This document shows positions 42,299 through 64,000 of a DNA stretch of 64,000 bases, piece after piece. Every line of letters begins with the position of its first letter. Position 1 is the stretch's first letter. The DNA is from Albula goreensis (lineage: Eukaryota; Chordata; Actinopteri; Albuliformes; Albulidae): NCBI GenBank assembly GCA_022829145.1, contig CM040743.1, positions 24,774,646 through 24,838,645 of the forward strand. The letters run 5' to 3'. The translations under genes and the position numbers were made by a program. A model generated the notes under the pieces. That model was given only the letters and a program-made list of their open reading frames with translations. It searched no databases and was not told the origin of the DNA.

Positions 42299-42512
42299 TA
42301 CATTTCAGTCATTTAGCTGACGCTTTTATCCGAAGCAACTTACAGTTGATTAGGTTAACCAAGAGCCAATCCCCTCTGGGAGCAAGGTGGGGTTAAGGGC
42401 GTTGCTCAAGGGCCCAACGGCAATGGTGTTCTTGCTGTGGCCGGACTGGGGCTTGGACCACCAACCTCAGGGATCCCAGTTATGCACCACAGCCACTGGA
42501 CGACAGGCTGCC
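42299..42512. repeat. widespread fish interspersed repeat ('catttagctgacgcttttatcc' type)
   Basis: Contains CATTTAGCTGACGCTTTTATC, CAACTTACAGTTGATTAGG, AAGGGCGTTGCTCAAGGGCC and GGCTTGGACCACCAACCTC, in the order of a repeat present in thousands of copies in teleosts. Similar copies are often read as SINE or MITE tails. I do not assign a family name. No coding capacity. Confidence 0.75.
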
Positions 42513-44500
42513 AAGTAGTTAATGAGCAGTTAATGGCAGGGCCACTCTGCACATCAAATTGCATGAATTCTAAGTGCAGCCTGTGAAATTAGAGACATAA
42601 TTTTATCTCTTTTAAAATTATATTTATCTAATACTGCAATCTAGAGTGACTTGGAAGGTCATCAAGGCATAGTAAGAACTAACACAGGGAGTAACAGGTT
42701 GTGCATTTTTGCCTTTCTTTTTTCATGTTTTATTTTCACTCTCAACAAGTATCCTCAATAGAGGCATGATGGAAATGAATACAGAAAAAAAAAAACTGTT
42801 GTCTCTCTTCCACCACCTTCTGCTGTAACTGCAGCAGCTCTCTGAATCATAATTAGGTCAGTCCAGTGTAAAAGTCTCAGTGTAACAGGGCACCTGCATG
42901 GTACGGTGGTTAGGGTGCTAACTAACCCGAGATACCTAACACACTAAGAAAATATGAGCATAGCTTTTTACAGTTATTCATGCATGGAAAATCTATCAGG
43001 ACCTATACAGCATGCAGGAGCATAACGATTATATTAGGAAATGATGGCCAATGATGAGGCTAGGACATATGCAACTATAATTTTGGCTCAGGTGGGTATT
43101 TATAGCAGGTAAAGTCCAGCTACATTTAGAGCAAAAAAAAAAATCAGTTCCAATGGCTGTGACTACTTTTCTGGCATTATTGCCCTCTAGTGGTAGAATA
43201 CCATCATCAACTCTGAGACGAAAACATTTTATGCAATCCATTAAGATCTGTGCAGTTTTAAATATAATTAATAGTAATAATTGTACTTAATTATTTTCAC
43301 CATGCTATCCTATTTGTCTTGTATCATCACTTTTACATTTAATAAGGTAATTCGCTTGAGTGCAGAACAGACTAAGGTCGTGCCTGAAACATGTTGCAAC
43401 AGAATCATCCCAAATGACATTTAAACTGCACACCCTGCTCCTTATGTACTCTTGTTTATTAGCCTCCGATGCCTAGTTTCTTCCCCTGAGCTGTACTGCA
43501 GTGAGTAATCTGTCAGCTATGTCCATACAGTCATGATGAGGCAACTTCAGCCATATGCCGTAGGGTGCTGAACTTCACTTATTAACTGCCATGTCTCCCT
43601 CTATCTGTGCAAGCATGGAAGTTACCTGCACATATCAGCCCTGTATTAGCATGAGGTTTGTCTCAGGGGAATGACAAATGAGAATATTTCCATAAAGAGG
43701 TCACGAAAAAGGCAACACGAAAGAAATTCATATCCCTTCACACCCTTCACACAGCAAGTGGCTCCCTTCTAGACTCAAATTTACTTGTGCTCTGTTCTTT
43801 AAATTGCTAACATAAAATATGCAAATGCTAACAAAAGTAGTACCTGTGGGCTTGTTTAGTCAAAGATAAGAATAACCACAAAGCAAGAGGATAAAATATT
43901 CAATAAATCTTTTGTTCAGGCAATATAACACCATTGTATGTTCAAGTAAGATGGAGTGACAGAGTGCTGTTATCTACACCTTTTTGGGTCAATTATGACT
44001 ATTTTACAGGTAACAATAAGTAGCTCCTCAGTAATAAAATTACAGTTGCACTGTAAGTAAATGTTTAAAAGTCAATACATTATGATGACTATGATGTGAA
44101 ACATGCATTGTGTTTTGGGATGAATATACAACAGCAACAGGCATATATACCACAAAGTTAAGAGTGGGTTATTTTCATGTTAATAGTACAAATTGTAAAC
44201 TACATCTCATTGTGGAAAATGATTCCTCTGGTTACTACAGACCCTCATTTGGACATGCCTCAGAAAGCGGGATTTGGATTAAGCCTTAGCTGCTGCACAG
44301 AAATGACCTACTGCTGGGATATCAGGGCCAACCAGAACAGGAGGTGCTAACTGATGTGCTGGAGCAGGGGTATTCGTGCTGGCACTTAATTTCTCAATTG
44401 CAGCCATATCTCTGCACAAACCTCGTCTGTTCCAACCAATACAATCTTAATGGAATTAATATTCCTGAGTGTAATTGGGAGAATGTGGGGAAAAGACATT

Positions 44501-44892
44501 GGCCCTATTTTCGGCCACAGGTGCAACGTGTTAGGACTGCTTTAAAACACGCCATGAATGCAAAGACACCCGCAAAGTTATTTTCGGCACCAGCACCGCA
44601 ACAGCAAAAATGCGGAAGCACAAAGCCACTTGCGCCTCTACGTGATAAGGGGGCGTGGAAGTGCGATGTTACGGGGTACAATGGCCGAATTGCCATTTTC
44701 GTCCAAACTGAAACCCTTGCGCTTCAAGGTCTCAAAAACAGGTCTATTCGGACAGCAATACTCGAAGTTAGCAGCAGCAGTCATAACATGACTTCGGAGA
44801 TATGACCGAAAGCCCCTCACCCATTGAATGTTGCTAGAATCGGGCAATGACTGATTTCCGACCTTCGACGTATGACTTTGAAAATAGGGCCC
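44501..44892. mobile_element. MITE with GGCCCTATTTTC inverted ends, about 392 bp
   Basis: Perfect 12-bp inverted ends (GGCCCTATTTTC at 44501-44512 and its complement at 44880-44891), the 'GGGCCCTATTTT' terminus of a MITE class common in fish. The CpG-richer interior stands out from its flanks. No target duplication is clear. It explains the longest open frame of this intergenic region. Confidence 0.7.
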
Positions 44893-45204
44893 GCTGTGCT
44901 CCATGCAGTCTAGTCGTGTCCCTAGCTTCAGGGAACCATTGATAGGCATCCTTGATCAACAGCACAATCCCTCACAATGCGAGTCTGAAGGTTTTTTCAT
45001 TTTCCTCTTGTGCCCAAAACATCTGGAAACAATCCTTTCCACGCTCTTTCACAAAATAAAAACCTCCCCAATAATGGCTTCTTTCCGTAATGCTTCATGT
45101 AAAAGAGAAGTAGAAAACAGGGTGCATGATTCATAGCATATTTGCGAATATTACAAAACTCCCCTACACAACGCTGCTAGAATTTGATGAGTCCAGGAGA
45201 TGGA

Positions 45205-45739
45205 AACTCCAGGTTGTACATCTTTATTTAGAAGGCATGTTCCAGGACGCTGAGTTTTGCTGAAGGAATTCAGAACTCAGGAAGCTGTTATTCCAGAGTA
45301 TTCATCATTACATTCTTCTCAAGGGCAACTACAGTAGTGAAACCTGAAACCATTCAAGCCATGAGAGCTTGAGAGCTTGGCTGAATATAACACATATTGC
45401 ATCCACCCTATCAATTATGATATCATCATGATAACTATGAGGATGAGTATTGACAGTATTCCAAGAACAACCAAAGGGAGCTTTTATGAGGATGTATATG
45501 AGAAATAGACAAACAGAATGCAAGACAAAGAAGACAGACAGACAGACAGGTATGTGATAGACAAGAAGACCAATACAAAAGTGAGTTACATAGAAATGCT
45601 GACGTATAGCATAAAATTCAGCAAACAGTATTGATGTGGATCAACACTTGCATTAGTCATTCTTACGGACTCTTCAGTCTTATGAGTCACATCAACTAAA
45701 AACATGATTTCTTCTGAAAAGTCCCACATTCATTGTTCA
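45205..45739 (-). other. srd5a1: srd5a1 3' UTR
   Basis: An AATAAA on the minus strand (complement at 45223-45228) sits about 510 nt after the stop and would end the message near 45205. Includes a short GACA repeat at 45531-45550. Confidence 0.6.
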
Positions 45740-45806
45740 TCAATACACAAAAGGTATTAATGCTTTTCTTGACTTTGGATAATCTTCAAATTTTTCAAGG
45801 TACCAC
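45740..45806 (-). CDS. srd5a1: srd5a1 exon 5, coding part (residues 248-269 and stop)
   Basis: WYLEKFEDYPKSRKALIPF then VY and TGA, after acceptor TTTCCAG. It aligns with the human end WYLRKFEEYPKFRKIIIPF. Confidence 0.94.
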
Positions 45807-48800
45807 CTGGAAATAAACACAAAGCACACACATTTCATAAGTATTACATTGATAAAAGATTTAGGGGCCGCCAACCTAGGTCTTGGCGAGCTACTGGGTG
45901 AGCTGGTTTTTGTTGCCACTTAGCATTTAATTGATAAATTAGCACAACTGATTGCACAGTTATCTCATCTCATTTTGTTTCTTGGGTCTAAGTTGGTTGC
46001 TGATTATGGTTAAACAAGTGTAGCACACCCTACAGATTTCCAGGACCTGGGCTGGCCACACCTGGTTTACACAAACAGATATCTTTAGTTGGTTTTATCA
46101 ACCACATAGTGAAAATCAACAAATCAGCATTAAGGCTATGCCTTGCTAAATGTATCATGTAATTCACACAGAATTTGCTCAGCAACCCAATTAAAAACTG
46201 ATAAAAACGTCTTTTCTCTGCACAGTTATTGCACCATAGCAAAATATAACAAATTACAGTCATACATAAGAAAACAACTGAAAACCAATGTCAACCAATT
46301 GCTTATGACAACCATCAACAGCCTTGCATTCATGAGCTAAACAAAACCGCCAGCAGCTAAGCACACCTCAGCAATAACTGCCTTTTCGAATTGATCTGAA
46401 AACCTTGAAAACCTCTGAAACGTCTAAAAACTGGCTTGTTTGTAAATAGTTAAATGCTGCACCTAATTACTAAAAGCCTCAGCAATGTAAAATTGTTCGT
46501 TGCACATGTGCTGTTACCCATCCCTCTTTCTTTCATCAGTGAGGGGGTGCTCTCCCATCAATTCATTTTCAAATAAAGAACTGAACCGTAAGATTAGAGT
46601 CAGTCCAATTCGAAACCATGTTGTGCACTGACATTTTCTAAGGATGAGAGGAGGACGTACATCTGGTCGCAACGGCCCCTGAAGCAGCAGGTATTCTGTT
46701 TTCGGGGGAAACTCACCTGTGGTGAGCCACCGCCCTGCTGGAAAGCACCACGAATGTAAAGATGGCGAAAGCGGCGCTGTGAATAGAGTGAGCCGCCAGG
46801 GCGAATCCTGACCACTCCACGATCTCCCCCAGGAAGTTTGCACCAGACACATATTCAAACATACCACCTGCAAGGCAGTGAACATACGGAGTACAAGCCT
46901 GAGGCCCTTGCGCACTGTATTATTATAACAGTCCTTAAAATGTTAATCTCTAGCAGATGTACCACACCTCACACTGACGGCCCTTGAGGATAATAGAAGT
47001 GGGTAAGGAACTGAAATGATAACTAAATGGTTGAGGCTAAAAGGCGCAGCTGCTGTGCCCTTGTGTAAGGTATTAAAAATGAGTTGTTTCAGTACAATAT
47101 ATCCAGCATTGATGATGCCCCTCTAAATATATGACATTTTTGCCCCATGGTGGAAAAAAGGCACTGTCATTATCCTGGGGAGCCAGTCAGTCACTCTTTG
47201 TGTCTCTAGTTAGTTTTACAGCATAAACAAACTCCACAGAGGATCAATGTAAATTAATAATTCAACTATTGCAGGGGGCAGAAATGAATGAAGAGTCAAA
47301 TTAAATAAAAGCAGTGCTCTGAAGTCCAGGCCAAATCAATGAAGTGTTACTTTATGGGGGAGTTTAGGCAATAAATATGCTTCCCTGCATATTTATCGCC
47401 TAAAGGTTAGATTTTTTAATTGTCTGAAATGCCATACTACTTTGAAAACAAACATATGTCTCAGCAGCTTTATCACACATTCAAAGAAGCACCGCTGTGC
47501 TTGCTTTGAAATTTTCTCCAAAAGCTGTCCAATTTATCCAACATGTGCTGTGGAAACAGACTGCTTATGAAGCTGTAAGCACAGATGACAAGATGTTACT
47601 GCAAACTGTCAGATGATTAAGTTCTAAGGCTGTGTTATTGGGTGATAAAGCGATGCCTCACAGATTAAGAGCCAAATTTTATTCATGGGTAAAAAGCTGG
47701 ATCTGTTTATCATAGTACATAGTGACCATTAATCACAAGCATGTAAACATTCAGAATGTATCTCTTATTAAAATATTCAGAATATATAGCAATATTTATA
47801 ATTCGCTCTTACAATGATGTAACCAGACTCTGAGATGTCACCCCAATAGTTACTCTTAACTCAAATGTGTGATCTGTGATCATATCATTAACTATATTCT
47901 CTCTCTAGAGACATCTTTTGAGCTTCTGTGAAACAGTGACTCCAACAATCATGATAGATTCACTGCAGCTAACCTTTGACATTACTTACCTTTTCATCCA
48001 TCACACCAAATTTATATTTAGTGCTACACAGTATCAGCAAGCAATGTTTACCTGTTTACTGGATACTGTTACCTTTGGCAGTTCATAAGAAATTGATAAT
48101 CTCAGCACATGTGTTAGCACCTCCTTTTTTTATATTGGCAGAGTGGACTGAGATGATCAAACCAAGAATTTTACCCAGTACACTCCAGGTTACCAAACAT
48201 TCCAGGGACTCTTTGTGGAAAGCGTCATGTATCACGGCAACAAGGCTAGGATTGCTTACCAACGGGTATCTTGTAGCCTGTTTCACCAGGCTTCCGTAGA
48301 TTTCGAAGAATATGATCCGAGTACACATTTACGAGGAACCCTACCAACCAGAGCATGAATCCTGAAAGGAAGCAATGATACAAGCTCAGTTTGTGAGTAG
48401 TCTGTAATGGGAAGCAATGTAAGCATTCTCTAATTAATTAATTATTTTTTCATCTATTTGGGTGTTTTAGATAAGGGGTTACTTCATTCACAAATAACAG
48501 ATGGTTATTAATGAGTGTTGTAAATTGTAACTACTCGGGCACATTTTTAAGTTAAGGTCCAGGCACTGTATATGTTGCACATTATTTATGATCACATTAC
48601 TTACCACGTGACCACAACTTCTTACCTGCAATGAAGCAAGGGTGTGTGGTCCAATCCGCAGGGTACTCTGCGAAGTGGCTCAGGTATCGTATTTGGAGAT
48701 ACCCATTGTATATACAGAAAATAAAAGCCAGCGCAAAGGAAACAAAAGGGGGAGGTTTCCCTCCTCGAATTAAAAACGGGTAGATGAGGGACCTGCCAGA

Positions 48801-49348
48801 GAAACAGCAGTTAGGCTTAGTGATGTCCAGGAAAACTGAAGGCGCACATGTAACAGTACATACACGATATGAGCACGAAACATAATGGTTTTTTTTTGCG
48901 GGAATACAGCACTATGGTAATTATCAATTCAGTTGCCCTAATAACGAGTACTGTATGCCGATGTTAGAATATTTAAGTGACATCTATCTTAGTTATACCA
49001 CAAAAACCCTGTAATCAATGCTTACCTGTGCGCGTAGTGGCAGAAATACATAGCGACAATGAAACGATTACACATATGAGATAATTTCAATGCAGACGTC
49101 CCCAACACCAAGTAGACGGGTACAAGGAACGCAGGTAACTCTTGCACAAACCATGCGAATTTGACATTGACAGGAAACCCATATTTGCTAGATGCGTATC
49201 TGCCGTATGGAACGTTCTCAAAAAGTAGAGTTAAAAATGTTGTCCCGGCCATGAAAATCATAATGTAAGCCATGCACTGTAGCACATACAATTCCCCGGC
49301 TTCAGAACCGAATAGCGTAGTAAAGACATCCTCCATCGTAGCGAACAT
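45740..49348 (-). CDS. srd5a1: steroid 5-alpha-reductase 1, complete, 5 exons
   Basis: SRD5A1 is an endoplasmic-reticulum membrane enzyme that reduces the 4,5 double bond of testosterone, progesterone and related 3-oxo-4-ene steroids with NADPH. Five exons, the usual number for the gene, join to 269 residues (human 259). Visible landmarks: FVQELPAF with Glu70 and FCHYAHR with Tyr105, the pair aligning with the substrate-contacting Glu and Tyr of SRD5A2; RGGKP; YLQIRYLS; SDHILRNLRKPGETGYKIP; GGMFEYVSGANFLGEIVEWS; and the C terminus HHRWYLEKFEDYPKSRKALI. The protein is hydrophobic throughout with several membrane helices. All junctions are GT-AG and in frame, so the gene looks whole. The start at 49348 (MFATMED) has a poor context; Met at 49336 (ACGATGG) is better and would give 265 residues. 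It starts 909 bp from nsun2 on the other strand. SRD5A2 is excluded by synteny and by closeness to SRD5A1. Confidence 0.95.
45862..46064. mobile_element. hAT-like MITE in srd5a1 intron 4
   Basis: Left end TAGGGGCCGCCAACCTAGG and right end CTGGGCTGGCCACACCTG are inverted versions of the CAGGGGTGGCCAACC terminus. The body has the familiar GGTTTTTGTTGCCACTTAGC and TTTCTTGGGTCTAAGTTGG segments of this fish family. About 200 bp, non-coding; no clear 8-bp duplication remains. Confidence 0.8.
46717..46867 (-). CDS. srd5a1: srd5a1 exon 4 (residues 198-247)
   Basis: GGMFEYVSGANFLGEIVEWS, GFALAAHSIHSAAFAIFTF and SSRAVAHH. Donor GTGAGT, phase 2. Confidence 0.94.
46868..48259 (-). other. srd5a1: srd5a1 intron 3
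   Basis: About 1.4 kb, A+T-rich. Holds a strong short hairpin at 47363-47404 and nothing else I recognise. Introns 1 (48793-49025) and 2 (48362-48625) are each under 300 bp. Confidence 0.75.
47363..47404. repeat. short perfect-like hairpin in srd5a1 intron 3
   Basis: Arms of 18 nt (TTTAGGCAATAAATATGC and GCATATTTATCGCCTAAA) pair at 17 of 18 places around the six-base loop TTCCCT. Much better than chance for a spot in A+T-rich DNA. Confidence 0.8.
48260..48361 (-). CDS. srd5a1: srd5a1 exon 3 (residues 164-197)
   Basis: GFMLWLVGFLVNVYSDHIL then RNLRKPGETGYKIPV, the conserved cofactor-side segment of the family. Donor GTAAGC, phase 1. Confidence 0.94.
48626..48792 (-). CDS. srd5a1: srd5a1 exon 2 (residues 108-163)
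   Basis: SLIYPFLIRGGKPPPF... YNGYLQIRYLSHF... ADWTTHPCFIA. Too short in open length to stand out by itself, but placed by homology and splice sites. Donor GTAAGA. Confidence 0.93.
49026..49348 (-). CDS. srd5a1: srd5a1 exon 1 (residues 1-107)
   Basis: First membrane helices, then VNVKFAWFVQELPAF and MYFCHYAHR. Ends in phase 2 at GTAAGC. Two candidate start codons, four codons apart. Confidence 0.94.
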
Positions 49349-50257
49349 GAATGATTCTTCAGATTTATTTAAAATGGGAGGTAGTCTAATTTCAATTAAA
49401 AGTTTCTACTCGGCTTGCATCATGGAAAGTTGCAACTTAACTTAAAATTGACACAGGTAACTACAGCACCAACTTCAAACATATCATTCAAACTGTAAGG
49501 CGTGCGATTGTTACGCAAGGAAATAAGCCGAGCACAGCGCACCAATCATGAAGATGGGTGACTAGTAGTAGGTGGATCTTGAACCAAAACAGACCACTCA
49601 AATTTCGCTTTGTCCCATATGGTCATTAACTGTCCAATTGACGAAGACTTCTGTATTCAATGAGCATGTTGTGTAGGAGATAGTAAAATCATATGTAACG
49701 ACTGAATACGATAGCCTACAACTGAGTAAAATCATGAAGAAAATGCATTATAAGCACAAATCATACCAAATTACTCAAACTATATCCAAAGTCTGCGAGC
49801 AAATGTCGATTTACAGCCCAGTATGAGATCCATAAGCGACACTGATGTTTCCTTAAATAATATTATATAAATTCAGAAAATATGAACCCGTAGGTGTTCA
49901 TAACGTTGCCTGTTTTAAATGTGCCCAAGTTTCGAGATACATACTTATGATTTTTAATCTGTTGTATACTTTTATTAATATGCAATTACTTTTCAGCATC
50001 AAAGTACATTGCTAGATGTTAATATGACTATATTTTAGAGAGGCGCTGCCGGTTACCCAGCGGGCCTTTGTCGTTTCAGAAGCGTGTGCAAGTTTGCGAC
50101 ATGTGATTGCTAGCTACGTTTGATCAACTTCGCTGCATGCTGGCCGTGGTACATTGTAGGAGACTTATCTTGTTGCTTGCTGTACGTGCAGTGGTATTTT
50201 AACAGCAAACAAACCACGCTGCGCAGATTTATCTCCAGAGTAGCTTGTGTGAGCAAC
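49349..50257. promoter_or_regulatory. srd5a1/nsun2 divergent intergenic region, likely bidirectional promoter
   Basis: The two start codons face away from each other across 909 bp. The same head-to-head arrangement is known for mammalian SRD5A1 and NSUN2. On the srd5a1 side there is a CCAAT box (49542-49546) and a TTACGCAA C/EBP- or D-box-like site near 49511-49518. On the nsun2 side a GC-richer block lies at 50040-50110. No TATA box was placed and neither transcription start is fixed. Confidence 0.65.

Positions 50258-64000
<13,743 letters not shown>

Larger units (their letters stand above)
39121..45200. other. intergenic between tent4a and srd5a1
   Basis: About 6 kb between the tent4a promoter and the 3' end of srd5a1. 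Two repeats are recognised (42299-42512 and 44501-44892). The rest is A+T-rich without a supportable exon or RNA gene. The 153-codon plus-strand frame at 44344-44805 mostly lies within the second repeat and is not taken as a gene. Confidence 0.6.

Noticed and set aside
44344-44805. 153-codon plus-strand open frame between tent4a and srd5a1
   Set aside because: Its second half lies inside the GGCCCTATTTTC-ended MITE, there is no splice or domain evidence, and no family resemblance was seen.

Overview
The window is nuclear DNA of a bony fish, most likely a teleost. It holds four vertebrate genes with short GT-AG introns in an A+T-rich background. Fish-type interspersed DNA repeats are present: Tc1-like, hAT-like MITEs, and the 'catttagctgacgcttttatcc' and 'gatgttaaaccgagg' repeats. 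No bacterial, plasmid, CRISPR or recognisable retroviral/LTR sequence was seen.

Layout, left to right. (1) The 5' part of adcy2, an adenylate cyclase, lies on the minus strand. Exon 2 is at 2028-2225 and exon 1 at 6742-7071; the rest of the gene lies beyond the left edge. (2) About 12.5 kb of intergenic sequence follows, with two hAT-type MITEs (one a 679-bp foldback element with long arms) and a 5'-truncated Tc1 transposon. (3) tent4a (papd7), a non-canonical poly(A) polymerase, is complete on the minus strand: 13 coding exons from 38785 down to 22638 encode 805 residues, with a 3' UTR of about 2.8 kb. (4) About 6 kb of intergenic sequence holds two repeats. (5) srd5a1, steroid 5-alpha-reductase 1, is complete on the minus strand: 5 exons, 269 residues, 49348 down to 45740. 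(6) nsun2, an RNA cytosine-5 methyltransferase, is on the plus strand: 11 exons from 50258 to the right edge reach residue 403, and the C-terminal half is outside.

Order and relative orientation (nsun2 diverging from srd5a1, then tent4a and adcy2 in line with srd5a1) match what I recall of human 5p15.31, so this is a conserved vertebrate block. srd5a1 and nsun2 start head to head only 909 bp apart, a likely shared promoter. The four proteins do not form one pathway: cAMP signalling, mRNA mixed tailing, steroid reduction, and tRNA/mRNA m5C methylation.

Exon limits come from reading splice sites and checking frame continuity. All junctions given are GT-AG, and every exon sum keeps the frame. 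Family assignments rest on remembered vertebrate proteins, not on a search. I did not find a new gene system. The most interesting leftovers are repeats (the foldback hAT element and a Tigger7-like element in an nsun2 intron), a cluster of AACGTT/GCTAGC motifs around the tent4a promoter, a possible internal promoter of tent4a, and a poly-histidine tract in TENT4A.
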